From contig NZ_LDOT01000034.1 of NCBI RefSeq assembly GCF_001029445.1, positions 88,476 to 152,475 of the forward strand: DNA of 64,000 nt. Direction: 5' to 3'. Position numbers and translations under genes: made by a program. The notes under the pieces are model-generated. The model searched no databases. It had not been told where the DNA came from and saw only the letters and a list, made by a program, of their open reading frames with translations. Positions 45,102 to 54,698 of the stretch are shown one piece after another. The DNA is from Photobacterium aquae. Lineage in GTDB: Bacteria > Pseudomonadota > Gammaproteobacteria > Enterobacterales > Vibrionaceae. The number at the start of each line of letters is the position of its first letter. The first letter of the stretch is position 1.

Positions 45102-46061
45102 ATGGCAACAATCTTAGATTCAGTGGACCAGCGTACCCAGCTTGTGGGTGAGAACCGCTTAGAGCTGTTGATTTTCCAGCTCCATACTTCGCAGCTTTTC
45201 GCCATTAACGTTTTTAAGGTCAAAGAAGTCGTTAAACTGCCTAAGCTGAATCTATTGCCGGGCTCCCACCCCAATATTTGTGGTGTTGCCAATATTCGTG
45301 GTAGTTCCATCCCTGTGATTGACCTGAGACAAGCCATTGGGATGCGTCATTTTGATGATGACAAAGACAGCAACATCATTATCACTGAATACAACCGTTC
45401 TGTGCAGGCTTTCATGGTCGGGCAGGTGATGAACATCGTGAACCTGACCTGGGCTGATATTCAGCCGCCACCAAAACATGTAGGCCGCAATAACTATTTG
45501 ACGGCGATTACCAAGCTCAACCGTGACGGTGTGGATCGCTTGGTCAGCATTATTGACGTAGAAAAAGTACTCGCGGAAATTATCGACTACGATATTCAAA
45601 TTTCTGAAGATGTGCTCGATACGACGATCGTCAACCATTTTCATGGCCGCAAGGTGTTGATTGTCGATGACTCCTCAACAGCCCGCGCCCAAATCAGGGA
45701 TACGCTTGGCCAGTTGGGGTTAGACGTTATCGAAGCCAGTGATGGCTTGAAAGCCCTAAACCTACTCAAAGAGTGGTGTAATGAAGGCAAAAACGTCAAT
45801 GATGAAATCCTGATGATGTTCACCGATGCTGAAATGCCCGAAATGGATGGCTATAAGCTAACCCATGAAATTCGCAATGACCCGCGAATGAGCGATTTGC
45901 ACATTGCGCTCAATACCTCATTGAGTGGTAGCTTTAACGAAGCCATGGTGAAAAAAGTCGGCTGTAACCGCTTTATTTCCAAATTCCAACCAGACCTGCT
46001 GGTTCAAGTGGTTCAAGACCGCTTGCGTGAAGTGCTTGAGGGAACATCAACGACAGCGTAA
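45102..46061 (+). CDS. cheV: Chemotaxis protein CheV
   Basis: 319 residues: N-terminal CheW-like domain (about 15-160, with CGVANIRGSSIPVIDL) and C-terminal receiver domain (about 180-310) with phospho-accepting Asp242 in MFTDAEMP and the DDSS start. CheV couples chemoreceptors to CheA and is tuned by phosphorylation. Monocistronic, outside the main che cluster. Start without a strong ribosome-binding site. Confidence 0.92.
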   Translation: MATILDSVDQRTQLVGENRLELLIFQLHTSQLFAINVFKVKEVVKLPKLNLLPGSHPNICGVANIRGSSIPVIDLRQAIGMRHFDDDKDSNIIITEYNRSVQAFMVGQVMNIVNLTWADIQPPPKHVGRNNYLTAITKLNRDGVDRLVSIIDVEKVLAEIIDYDIQISEDVLDTTIVNHFHGRKVLIVDDSSTARAQIRDTLGQLGLDVIEASDGLKALNLLKEWCNEGKNVNDEILMMFTDAEMPEMDGYKLTHEIRNDPRMSDLHIALNTSLSGSFNEAMVKKVGCNRFISKFQPDLLVQVVQDRLREVLEGTSTTA

Positions 46062-46087
46062 TTCATTTACCTGCCATCTCCCTCTTT

Positions 46088-46121
46088 AACCGGGTACATG
46101 ACGACTGTCGTGTTCCCGGTT
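46088..46121 (+). terminator. cheV terminator
   Basis: AACCGGG...CCCGGTT stem with further inner pairing, 26 bases after the cheV stop. Confidence 0.7.
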
Positions 46122-46122
46122 A

Positions 46123-46239
46123 TTAGCAATACACCAAGCTGAAGTGCAAGACAGAGAGCTTCAGCAGCAGATGTATAAACTCCCCGTTATCAAAACTGAT
46201 CCCACTTGCCTGCACAATCGCTAAAAGTCGCTCAACCAT
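46123..46239 (-). CDS. Possible small ORF coupled to the 46232 gene
   Basis: ATG at 46239 overlaps the stop region of the preceding 74-residue frame (ATGGTTGA) and reads for 38 residues (MVERLLAIVQASGISFDNGE...), with a hydrophobic end. Coupling suggests it may be translated. It may equally be a relic of a lost gene of the sortase locus. Confidence 0.3.
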   Translation of the reverse strand: MVERLLAIVQASGISFDNGEFIHLLLKLSVLHFSLVYC

Positions 46240-46456
46240 GATTCGCCTCCTGCGCGCGAGGCTGTGGAATATGCTGCTCGATATCTAGTTCACTGTCTCC
46301 CCATGCATAGATCACCTGTCCATCCACCGTGGTGATACGTTGTTCCGTGATATCATCGCCCTTCAATGAAATTTGCATGGTCATCATCACGGCTAATATT
46401 AGTGACATACCCCAGGTAAAGGCCCCCTCAGGGGCCAGTTTGCTTGCCTGTTCCAT
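46232..46456 (-). CDS. Hypothetical small protein next to PdsO
   Basis: 74 residues with one hydrophobic segment (FTWGMSLILAVMMTMQ) and a polar tail. GAAGGG precedes ATG. It lies 95 bases beyond pdsO on the same strand, where related genomes carry the sortase and its target. No family recognised. Confidence 0.5.
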   Translation of the reverse strand: MEQASKLAPEGAFTWGMSLILAVMMTMQISLKGDDITEQRITTVDGQVIYAWGDSELDIEQHIPQPRAQEANHG

Positions 46457-46551
46457 ACTTTCAAACCCTTCTCTTCAAGTTTGCGCTGCCATGCCTATGC
46501 GCAGCGCTAACCATAAATTTGACAACAGTGCTACCTACAATGGATTGATGA

Positions 46552-47292
46552 TTAATTGCTTTGCTGCGCAGTCTGAACATGGCCAGACAAGCTACGAAGT
46601 GTTACGCGGCGGTCAAAGAAATCACTTTCAAAATTCTGCTCACCGGCAAGTGGCTGCTTATCACCAAAGGCACCGGTAGTTAGTTGATCAGCCGGTACAC
46701 CCTGCTGTTCCAAGTAGTTGCGCACAGCAGCGACTCGACGCTCAGAAAGAGTAAGGTTTTTATCAACACTACCGCGACGGTCAGCAAATCCAGCCAGCTC
46801 CCAGCGAATCGCCGGTGAATGTTTCATAATTTCCGCAACCTCATCAAGCTGTGACTGGAACATAGGTTCAATGGCTTCAGAGCCCGTACGGAAATGCACA
46901 TTCATTTCCAGTGCAAGTTCAATATCGCGTTGCTCATTGAGCAATTCGTAGCGCTCTTGTTCCAAGCGGGCAATTTCAAGTTGAGCCTGATTATATTTCT
47001 GGCTAATACGTTCTAGTTCCTGGTTGCGTGCGGTCACTTCTACCAATTCTTCGTCTTGGGCCTTAATGTAATCGTCCTGGCCGATTGCCGTACCGACAAT
47101 CCCGCCGACCATGGCGCCGACCACCGCACCTAGTGGACCGCCGACAGCGGCACCCACGGCTGCACCAGAACCAATACCCACTAGTTGCTCTTGCTGGCCA
47201 ACCTTATAGCTATCATCGTTTGACGCTGCGTTTGCCAAAGGAGAGATAAGTAGGCTTGTTGCGATAAGTGTAGAAATTAGCTGCTTTTTCAT
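46552..47292 (-). CDS. pdsO: Sortase-associated OmpA-like protein PdsO
   Basis: 246 residues from ATG 47292 (AGGAACAC before it). Signal peptide (cut near NAA), then a glycine-zipper region (GSGAAVGAAVGGPLGAVVG), a coiled-coil segment (about 90-125, Glu/Arg/Leu-rich) and an OmpA-type peptidoglycan-binding domain with the TLSERRVAAVRNYL motif. This combination is that of PdsO of the proteobacterial dedicated sortase system. Divergent from pdsR-pdsS. The sortase and target expected nearby are absent. Confidence 0.8.
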   Translation of the reverse strand: MKKQLISTLIATSLLISPLANAASNDDSYKVGQQEQLVGIGSGAAVGAAVGGPLGAVVGAMVGGIVGTAIGQDDYIKAQDEELVEVTARNQELERISQKYNQAQLEIARLEQERYELLNEQRDIELALEMNVHFRTGSEAIEPMFQSQLDEVAEIMKHSPAIRWELAGFADRRGSVDKNLTLSERRVAAVRNYLEQQGVPADQLTTGAFGDKQPLAGEQNFESDFFDRRVTLRSLSGHVQTAQQSN

Positions 47293-47512
47293 TTTGTGTT
47301 CCTCATCGATATTGTTTGTTGTATTGGCTGTCTGCCGTTTCGATGAGGTAATTAAACCAAGTCTTTCTGGCAATGCTGAGGACAAAAAAAGGCAATGTAG
47401 TGATCAATTGTGGCAAAAAAATGGCAATTACCCTATTTGCCCCACTCCCCCTTTCCAGCTACCTAAATTGCTGTATAGTCGCGATATATAGCCATATAAC
47501 GACACTATCATT

Positions 47513-48199
47513 ATGAAAAAAATTGCCATTGTCGAAGACGAAACCGCGATCCGCGAAAACTACATCGATGTCCTAACCAAACAAGGCTACCACGTAGTCG
47601 GCTACGATAATCGCCCCGACGCCCAGACAGCCTTTCAACAGCAGATCCCCGATTTGGCGATCATAGATATTGGTCTGAAAGACGAAATCGACGGTGGTTT
47701 CACCCTTTGCCAATCTTTGCGCGCTCTGTCGGCCACCGTGCCAATCATCTTCCTAACCGCCCGTGATAGTGATTTTGATACCGTGTGTGGTTTGCGTATG
47801 GGTGCCGACGACTACCTGACCAAAGATATCAGCCTACCGCACCTCGTTGCCCGAATTGCGGCACTGTTTCGCCGTAGTGACCTGATGTCGACCCCGACCG
47901 AAAAAGATACCTTGCTCGAACGCGGCCCTTTAACTATCGACAGGAACAAAATGCAGGTTTTCTGGAACCAGAACCTCATCGATCTCACTGTGACTGAATT
48001 TTGGATGGTCTACGCCCTCGCCAAGCGACCAGGGCATGTAAAAAGCCGCCACGACTTAATGGACGAAGCGCAAGTTGTGGTTGATGACAGCACGATTACC
48101 TCCCATATCAAACGTATCCGGAAAAAATTCATTCAATTCGACGCCGAATTTGATTGCATCAACACCGTTTATGGCATGGGCTACCGCTGGGGGGCATAA
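47513..48199 (+). CDS. pdsR: Response regulator PdsR
   Basis: 228 residues: receiver domain with phospho-acceptor Asp52 (IIDIGLKDEIDGG) and conserved Thr/Lys, then an OmpR-type winged helix (about 130-225, ending VYGMGYRW). The long, unusual LKDEIDGG insertion after the Asp is typical of PdsR. Partner of the kinase that follows. It should bind the promoter of the divergent pdsO. Confidence 0.82.
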   Translation: MKKIAIVEDETAIRENYIDVLTKQGYHVVGYDNRPDAQTAFQQQIPDLAIIDIGLKDEIDGGFTLCQSLRALSATVPIIFLTARDSDFDTVCGLRMGADDYLTKDISLPHLVARIAALFRRSDLMSTPTEKDTLLERGPLTIDRNKMQVFWNQNLIDLTVTEFWMVYALAKRPGHVKSRHDLMDEAQVVVDDSTITSHIKRIRKKFIQFDAEFDCINTVYGMGYRWGA

Positions 48200-48200
48200 C

Positions 48201-50396
48201 TTGGCATCTATCACTCGTCACAAACTACGCTTTGGCATCAGGAGCAAAATGATCCTGATCGCCTGCCTGCTCTTTACCCTGCCGTGGTTTGGCTACAACT
48301 ATGTGCTGGAAATGGAAAAACTGCTGCGTCAGGGGCAGGAGCAGACCCTGATCGGTACAACGCGGGCGGTTGCAACGGCACTCAACGAGCGTCCGAACCT
48401 CTTTAGCGCCCAAGCGAGTTTCCTTCGCTCGGTCGAAAAAGGGCGAGATCTTTATGCCTACGAGCTCTCTACTCCTATCACACTCGATGGCGAGCTCAAT
48501 GATTGGGCCGACTATGATGGCCAATTGCTCGACTATGGCAGCGATTACATTCAATTCAGTCGCCTGCCCTACAACAGCAATACCCTGACATTTCGCCATG
48601 TCGTCGGTAAATACGACGGCTACCTATACGCGGCTTTTGATGTGACCGACCCCCGACTGGTATATCGCCGCAAGGACTCAAGCCGAGTTGATCGCAATGA
48701 TCACCTGATCATAGGTATGACCTCACCGAAAGGTGAGTTTCATCGTTATGCCATTGCCCCCTACGAAAGCGGCTGGATTAACGCATGGCAAATTGTAGAC
48801 GATGGCGATACAACCATCCCTCTCTCTCAGGATCACCTCGTTCTTGAAAGCAAAATCCACGGTTTCTGGCGCGCCACAGATAAAGGATACAATGTTGAGC
48901 TTCGTATACCGCTGGATATGCTGGGTAACAAATTGGGCTTTGCCTTTTATGACGTCAATAGCCGTACCAACCGGGATATCGACACCATCATAGGGACGTC
49001 CAATACTAGCCGCGCCAACAAGCTAGGGACGATTCTCGTCCCCTCGCCAGAAATCGAACAGATCCTCAAAGGTATTGGCCACACCAGTTCACGGATCTGG
49101 GTTATCGACCGCCACCAGCGGGTGCTGGCACAAACCGGCAATATTCAGCAATCCAATGGTGTTTGGTCATCATCGGTGAAATATGGCGATAACAATGATT
49201 CGTGGTGGGCAAAACTCGAAGAAAGCGTACTACACCCTCTGTACTACCGTTATTTGCTCAGCGAGCCCCAACCCTTCCATGACGATCTCAAAGATGCGGC
49301 CAAAGTGGATGGTGTTCATATTATTCAGGCGCTCAAAGGACGAGGCTACTCATATTGGCGTCAATCCGATGATGGCAAGGCAGTGATCTTGGCGGCAGCC
49401 TACCCAATCTGGCTAGACAATAAAGTGATGGGAGCGGTTGTTGCCGAAGAGTCCACCGTCGGTATTCAAACCCTCAAAAACCGGGCAATGGAAAAGCTGC
49501 TCAATGCCATGCTGGCGATTATTATCGTCGGAACGCTGACCCTGTTTTTGTTTGCGTCGAAAATATCAGGGCGGATCCGCCGTCTGCGGGACGAGGCCGA
49601 GCAGGCTATCGACAGCCAGGGGCGCATTTGCCAAGCCATTACACCGCTCAAGCAGCACGATGAAATCGGAGACTTGAGCCGGAGCATGGCGGATATGGTC
49701 AACCGACTCGGTCAGTACAACCATTATCTCGAGAATCTGTCCTCGCGCCTCTCCCACGAATTGCGAACCCCCGTTGCAGTGGTACGCTCGTCGCTTGAGA
49801 ACTTGTCCATGCACAACCTAGATGCAGAGTCTGAACGCTATATCGACCGCGCCCAAGAAGGCGTCCAGCGTCTGAGCACGATTCTTTCCAGCATGACCGA
49901 AGCAACGCGGATAGAACAAAGCCTGCAAAGTGCCGACAAAGAAACCTTCCCTTTCAACGAATTGGTCGAAGGCTGTATGCACGGTTACCAGCTTGCCTAT
50001 CCGGAGCAAGCCTTTAGCGTGAAAACAACCAAAACGATGATCCACGGAGCGCCAGATCACCTTGCCCAACTGCTCGACAAACTGATAGCCAACTCAGTAG
50101 ATTTCAGCGAAAGCGGCACGCCCGTCGAAGTGACATTAAGCAAGCTCCAACGAACAGCCTTCCTAACCATTCGTAATACCGGGCCATTGCTGCCCGACGA
50201 AATGGCTGGGCAGCTGCTCAATTCAATGGTCTCAGTCAGGGAGCAAGAGAACAAAGGCAAGCCACACCTTGGCCTTGGTCTTTATATCGCGCGCTTAATT
50301 ACAGAGTTCCATGAGGGGAGAATCACGATCACCAACCGTCAGGACAAACGAGGCGTAGAGGTGATTATCGCGCTGCCTTGCCAAGGTGAAGAATAG
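48201..50396 (+). CDS. pdsS: Sensor histidine kinase PdsS
   Basis: 731 residues from a TTG start at 48201, one base after the pdsR stop, with GGGGGG seven bases upstream; a longer frame overlapping pdsR is rejected. Layout: first membrane helix (about 15-35), a large periplasmic domain with CBM9/DOMON-like strands (DGELNDWADY), second helix (about 430-450), HAMP, then kinase with phospho-accepting His519 (SHELRTP) and an ATPase domain with GLGLYIA. This is the PdsS pattern: a kinase with a carbohydrate-binding-like sensor. Confidence 0.82.
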   Translation: MASITRHKLRFGIRSKMILIACLLFTLPWFGYNYVLEMEKLLRQGQEQTLIGTTRAVATALNERPNLFSAQASFLRSVEKGRDLYAYELSTPITLDGELNDWADYDGQLLDYGSDYIQFSRLPYNSNTLTFRHVVGKYDGYLYAAFDVTDPRLVYRRKDSSRVDRNDHLIIGMTSPKGEFHRYAIAPYESGWINAWQIVDDGDTTIPLSQDHLVLESKIHGFWRATDKGYNVELRIPLDMLGNKLGFAFYDVNSRTNRDIDTIIGTSNTSRANKLGTILVPSPEIEQILKGIGHTSSRIWVIDRHQRVLAQTGNIQQSNGVWSSSVKYGDNNDSWWAKLEESVLHPLYYRYLLSEPQPFHDDLKDAAKVDGVHIIQALKGRGYSYWRQSDDGKAVILAAAYPIWLDNKVMGAVVAEESTVGIQTLKNRAMEKLLNAMLAIIIVGTLTLFLFASKISGRIRRLRDEAEQAIDSQGRICQAITPLKQHDEIGDLSRSMADMVNRLGQYNHYLENLSSRLSHELRTPVAVVRSSLENLSMHNLDAESERYIDRAQEGVQRLSTILSSMTEATRIEQSLQSADKETFPFNELVEGCMHGYQLAYPEQAFSVKTTKTMIHGAPDHLAQLLDKLIANSVDFSESGTPVEVTLSKLQRTAFLTIRNTGPLLPDEMAGQLLNSMVSVREQENKGKPHLGLGLYIARLITEFHEGRITITNRQDKRGVEVIIALPCQGEE

Positions 50397-50933
50397 AGCA
50401 TAAACCCCAGTAAAATTTTGGCAGGACAAGACGGCAATGCCAGACATACCGGCAAAAAGGGGATAAAAAACAATAAAGTTACAGTAACGGAGTGAAGCAC
50501 TATCGCAGTGCTTTGCTCCATTTACTCACGCCATAACCGCCGCTGAAAAAAGTCCAACGGCCGCAAATATAGCCACAATAATTAATACAACTTCGAAAAC
50601 CCCATCTCGCATAGACGCTACTCTTCTCAACAACAACACAATACGGCAATTGCAGACCAACGTCGTAACTACCTCTCATCCAATATACGCCCGGAGGCTA
50701 AATCCAAGCTGAACAATTTCCATGAGGGAAAACACTGTAAAACCTGATAATTGTCACAGAATAGAGCGCTCTAATGCTAAGCAGCGTACGAAATTTCCAG
50801 ACTAGATCCATACAAATGCATAAAGATATTGTATCGCGACTAAAAATTCCGGATAAACACAAGCTCTAATACAATAGTCAGACTAAAAACACTCAATAAT
50901 TACGTTGGAAAATAATTCAATAACCAAAAGGAT
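50397..50933. other. Intergenic region
   Basis: About 540 bases downstream of pdsS. It contains one hairpin (AAGCACT-atcgc-AGTGCTT near 50495) and one possible 28-residue frame, listed separately. The rest is AT-rich and holds no supported gene. Confidence 0.5.
50526..50612 (-). CDS. Possible 28-residue hydrophobic peptide
   Basis: MRDGVFEVVLIIVAIFAAVG and eight more mostly hydrophobic residues, forming one membrane helix. Ribosome-binding site weak. Small single-helix peptides of this kind are common but hard to prove. Confidence 0.3.
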   Translation of the reverse strand: MRDGVFEVVLIIVAIFAAVGLFSAAVMA

Positions 50934-50942
50934 ATGAGCGAA

Positions 50943-51593
50943 ATGAAAAAGTGGCAGCTATCCATGGCAGCCTGCTGCCTCGTTGTATCATGCCAACTCC
51001 ACAGCGAGCCTTTTCCGCTCAACCAATATAATGCTCTTCAGATACTCGCCAATTTCCATGTCAGTACCGCCGAACTCCCTGTTTCGCTACCTGAAAACCC
51101 TGTTACTCTAAATGGCGAAGATCTCAACGATAATCAAATACGCGATGATTTCGAGCGGGCCTTGCTGGAACAATACTCTCAGCCAGAATATGTTGCCCTT
51201 GCCTTACTTGCTGCTCAGCAATGGAAAACATTACTGCGCGGAAACCGCATCGATAGCGATAAGCCCTTTTCGCCATATTTTGCGATTACTTTGCTTCAAC
51301 AACTTGAAGCTATTGATACCTGCTATACCAACCTGACTAAAACCCACCCTAACCTGATATCGCCACAGCAATTTTATTTCAACAGCGCTGTACGTAAACA
51401 ACAACAAACCAAACAACTTGCCGAACTAAAATCAACCGCAGCCAAATTACCGAGCCTTTATCAATACGGGCAATCACAGCGTAAAGCCAGACCATGCTAT
51501 GTTTTCGGTGAATTGTTAGACGTTGTCTTACCTACTGAGTATGAAGAACTAGACACAGCTCGCTCTTCTCCGAAGGTCATTCAGCGTCTTTAA
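50943..51593 (+). CDS. Hypothetical lipoprotein
   Basis: 216 residues from the second ATG (50943), which has AAGGA at the proper distance. Signal with lipobox-like LVVSC near residue 17. A short calcium-loop-like stretch, LNDNQIRDDFE, follows. Its last 17 bases overlap the end of the convergent gene at 51577. No family recognised. Confidence 0.55.
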   Translation: MKKWQLSMAACCLVVSCQLHSEPFPLNQYNALQILANFHVSTAELPVSLPENPVTLNGEDLNDNQIRDDFERALLEQYSQPEYVALALLAAQQWKTLLRGNRIDSDKPFSPYFAITLLQQLEAIDTCYTNLTKTHPNLISPQQFYFNSAVRKQQQTKQLAELKSTAAKLPSLYQYGQSQRKARPCYVFGELLDVVLPTEYEELDTARSSPKVIQRL

Positions 51594-51867
51594 CATTATC
51601 ATCCGCGGCTTCAGACGGTGGCGACTGCCAGATCTCTTCCGTTAAGCTATTGGTCTGCGCCATCAATTCCTCTTCCTTCTGGGCTATAGCTCGATACTGG
51701 GACTCGCACACGGCACGGGTAATGTCATCATCACCAAACTGGCTGGTACACCGAGTCATATATTCATCAAACGGCATTAATACAGACTCGGAAAATACCG
51801 GGGCTATCGCAGAGCAGACAAACAAGCTAACCCCCAATGTACTGTTCACTATGATTTTATGCTGCAT
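51577..51867 (-). CDS. Hypothetical exported protein
   Basis: 96 residues from ATG 51867 (GGGGAG before it). Signal peptide cut near SES (about residue 28), then a small mature domain with two Cys near 38 and 52. No family recognised. It follows the gcvT terminator. Confidence 0.55.
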   Translation of the reverse strand: MQHKIIVNSTLGVSLFVCSAIAPVFSESVLMPFDEYMTRCTSQFGDDDITRAVCESQYRAIAQKEEELMAQTNSLTEEIWQSPPSEAADDNVKDAE

Positions 51868-51933
51868 ACTTACTCCCCTCTCTTTATACCCAGTAAAGTC
51901 ACCACACCACTTTTTTGCCACTGCGAAAATGAG

Positions 51934-51957
51934 AAAAGGAGCCAATCGGCTCCTTTT
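51934..51957 (-). terminator. gcvT terminator
   Basis: AAAAGGAGCC-gatt-GGCTCCTTTT on the minus strand, about 30 bases after gcvT. Confidence 0.85.
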
Positions 51958-51986
51958 CTTCGTTGTTATTAACGTCTGTGGAACAA

Positions 51987-53141
51987 TCACTTACCACGGA
52001 AATAGTTTTGCGGTACGAAAGGCATCTTCTCCACAACCATCGGCAGTTTCTTACCACGCACCTCCGCAAAGACCTCTGTACCGATAGAAGAAAAGTCACT
52101 CTGCACATAGGCCATTGCAACAGGCTGCCCCTTGGTTGGACCAAAGGTTCCGCTGGTCACCACACCAATCTCATTATTGTCAGCATCGAACAAGCGGCTT
52201 CCTTCACGCACAGGTGCTTTCGATAACCCCAGCAAACCAACCCGCTTACAGGCAACATCCTTGGTTTTGATCTGATCCAAAATGACATCGGCACCGGGGA
52301 AACCACCAGCTCGCTCGCCATCGGCACGGCGCGGCTTGCTGATCCCCCATAACAGGCTGGCCTCAACTGGCGTCGTCGTCGTATCAATATCATGGCCATA
52401 CAAGCACAAGCCACATTCGAGCCGCAGTGAATCGCGCGCCCCCAAACCAATCCACTCTACCTCTTCCTGACTAAGCAACTGACGTGCAAGCCTCTCAGCA
52501 TCTGCGGCCGGAACCGAAATCTCGTAGCCGTCCTCACCGGTATAACCCGAGCGGCTCACCAGGCACTCCACGCCCAACAATTCAATGGCCGCGGCATCCA
52601 TAAATACCATTTGCCCAACGGCGGGATTCAGCCTTGCCAGTACCTCGGCAGCCTTAGGCCCCTGCAAGGCCAGCAGAGCGCGATCCTCTATCACCTCAAG
52701 CAAAACATCATTAGGCAAGCCGGTCTGAATATGGGCGATATCCTGATCCTTGCAGGCGGCATTCACAACAACAAAGAGATGATCGCCAAAGTTGGTCACC
52801 ATCAGATCATCCAAGATCCCGCCTTGATCATTGGTAAAAAATGCATAGCGCTGCTTGCCTACAGGAAGGTCGATAATATCAACCGGAACCAATGCCTCCA
52901 GAGCCTTAGCCGCATTGGCACCGTGCAGCCTGAGCTGCCCCATGTGGGAAACATCGAATAACCCTGCCGCTTGGCGGCAGTGAATGTGCTCCTTGCGTAC
53001 ACCCAATGCATATTGCACGGGCATCTCGTACCCGGCGAACGGGACCATTTTTGCCCCCATTTCAACATGAAGGGCATGAAGCGGTGTGAGCAGTAATTCT
53101 TGAGACGGGCTTTCATTTGAAGACAGTTCATTTACGGACAT
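51987..53141 (-). CDS. gcvT: Aminomethyltransferase, glycine cleavage T protein
   Basis: 384 residues from ATG 53141 (GGAGAA before it). Family features: MVPFAGYEMPVQY, GLFDVSHMGQ, RSGYTGEDGYEIS and GARDSLRLECGLCLYGHD, which form the tetrahydrofolate-binding fold. It takes the aminomethyl group from the H protein to give ammonia and methylene-THF. An N-terminal extension of about 12 residues is longer than in E. coli. Transcribed away from gcvH-gcvP, unlike the tight gcvTHP operon of enterics. Confidence 0.95.
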   Translation of the reverse strand: MSVNELSSNESPSQELLLTPLHALHVEMGAKMVPFAGYEMPVQYALGVRKEHIHCRQAAGLFDVSHMGQLRLHGANAAKALEALVPVDIIDLPVGKQRYAFFTNDQGGILDDLMVTNFGDHLFVVVNAACKDQDIAHIQTGLPNDVLLEVIEDRALLALQGPKAAEVLARLNPAVGQMVFMDAAAIELLGVECLVSRSGYTGEDGYEISVPAADAERLARQLLSQEEVEWIGLGARDSLRLECGLCLYGHDIDTTTTPVEASLLWGISKPRRADGERAGGFPGADVILDQIKTKDVACKRVGLLGLSKAPVREGSRLFDADNNEIGVVTSGTFGPTKGQPVAMAYVQSDFSSIGTEVFAEVRGKKLPMVVEKMPFVPQNYFRGK

Positions 53142-53486
53142 GCTTACGTTTCTCCATACACCGCCATTGCCCGGCCAGCACAGGTTGCACCAGCGGGTTA
53201 ACGGTTCATTCCTCAACCTATTGTAATTACTATGTTAAACATGAATGACTATAATAAACAAAGTTTCTTTTAGGGATTGCTGCCGGGGATCACACATTCC
53301 TGACCCAGCCTAAAATCACAAAAATTTTACATCCAAGCCAAATATCGCGAGCCTTCGAGATCCTGTCAGACTGAGCGCGCATTACCTATTGTTAAAAACA
53401 CCCTCACCAAATAGCAGGCTGATAACAACCACCCAGTCCGCGAGGCAGACACGCACAAACCGGCAAGCACCTTCTGGTAATCAGGC
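53142..53486. other. Promoter region of gcvT
   Basis: About 345 bases upstream of gcvT and downstream of the XRE-cupin gene. No glycine riboswitch-type GGAGAG helix and no supported gene were seen. Confidence 0.5.
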
Positions 53487-54122
53487 TCAAGATGCCGTCA
53501 CCCAAAGTATCAACGCATCATGGACACTATTTGATATCAGCATATGGCCCATATTGGCGTCGTAGTAGACAGAATCCCCTTCCAGCAAAACAACCGGTTC
53601 GTAAAACTCCGAGTAAAAGACAATCTCACCATCGAGCACCAGCAAAAACTCCTCACCGTCATGCCTGATCCAGTCAGGATAATCTTCAAGACTACGCGCC
53701 CTGACACGGGACTTAAACGGCATCATTTTTTTATTGGTCAACTGGGTGGCTAACAGTTCATGTTCATAGGTTGTGGTTGGGTGCGCCTTGCCCTGTCCTC
53801 GGCGGGTGATATCCCGCCGACCGGTTGCCGCAATTTGCTTTGGTGGCTCAAAAAGCTGTGGAATATCAACCTCTAATCCTAACGCTAACTTCTGCATCGC
53901 CTGAAAGGTTGGTGATATCTGCTCGTTTTCAATCTTTGACAGGGTGGAGCGCGCCAGACCGGTTCGCTTGCTGGCTTCCTCCAGTGTCAGGCCACTGGCA
54001 ATCCGAATTTCCTTGAGCCTTTTCCCCAGCTGCAACGGTTCTATTTTGCTGTTTTTATCAGCATCCTGCGCTTTGACGACACTCATCGACGGATAAATAT
54101 CAACTGGCTGTTCATCACTCAT
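53487..54122 (-). CDS. XRE-family regulator with cupin domain
   Basis: 211 residues from the second ATG (54122; AAGGA before it). N-terminal lambda-repressor-type helix-turn-helix (LGKRLKEIRIASGLTLEEAS, TGLARSTLSKIENEQISP) and a C-terminal cupin (DGEEFLLVLDGEIVFYSE). Genes of this type sit beside gcv genes in Vibrio and are likely regulators of the glycine cleavage genes. The effector is unknown. Confidence 0.82.
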   Translation of the reverse strand: MSDEQPVDIYPSMSVVKAQDADKNSKIEPLQLGKRLKEIRIASGLTLEEASKRTGLARSTLSKIENEQISPTFQAMQKLALGLEVDIPQLFEPPKQIAATGRRDITRRGQGKAHPTTTYEHELLATQLTNKKMMPFKSRVRARSLEDYPDWIRHDGEEFLLVLDGEIVFYSEFYEPVVLLEGDSVYYDANMGHMLISNSVHDALILWVTAS

Positions 54123-54698
54123 ACCACCCATCCTTGGTTGTGCTTTGTACGGTCATACTGACATAGCCAAGAGGAAACCGTAATACCACCCCTGTGAAAA
54201 CTATGACCAAATTAGCATATTTGAAATTTTATCTATAATCGGAAACAAGCCCACTTCTTCATCATATTTGTGAGGCATAGCCGCGACCACGATTAACGAA
54301 AGATTTACTATCAATCTCAACATCGACACCTTACCGCCCATGCCTTTGGCAACATTTGCAACAATAAAAACACACCGCAACAATCGTAATGTTTAACGAA
54401 AAGTTGCACGGATTTTAGAGTTACGGGTGACAAAAGGCAAACGTTTGCGTAAGCTTGATGGCATTAAAGTACACATTGTTCCACTATTGGAAATTTTTGT
54501 GTGATGGGATATTTATAGAACCACATGTTAATCAGTTGTTGGGTTGAAAGCCGCCATACCCTACTGACTGCAAATGGTAACTGATTGACATTCGTACAAA
54601 TTACACAAAGCACACATAGGCTATTTCACCGCCGCCAATGCAAGATTGCCGGTGGCAAAACAACAAAATCTGCGAAAAGATTGCGCAAGGAGTTTTAC
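54123..54698. other. Divergent regulatory region of gcvH-gcvP
   Basis: About 575 bases between the XRE-cupin gene and gcvH. It holds the PurR-like operator described separately and a CACCG...CGGTGG-type hairpin near 54632. A glycine riboswitch, found before gcv genes in many Vibrio, was searched for by eye on both strands and not seen. Confidence 0.5.
54435..54450. promoter_or_regulatory. PurR operator upstream of gcvH
   Basis: AGGCAAACGTTTGCGT agrees with the PurR consensus ACGCAAACGTTTnCGT at all but one position, with the perfect CAAACGTTTG core. PurR represses gcvTHP in E. coli, so this site, 250 bases before gcvH, fits purine repression of glycine cleavage. Confidence 0.75.

Noticed and set aside
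54201..54383. Minus-strand 60-residue frame upstream of gcvH
   Set aside because: Does not resemble GlyA or any family, has no good start and lies in a regulatory gap.
54123..54698. Glycine riboswitch before gcvH
   Set aside because: No GGAGAG-type conserved helix or tandem aptamer pattern could be found on either strand. Only the PurR-like site and simple hairpins are visible.
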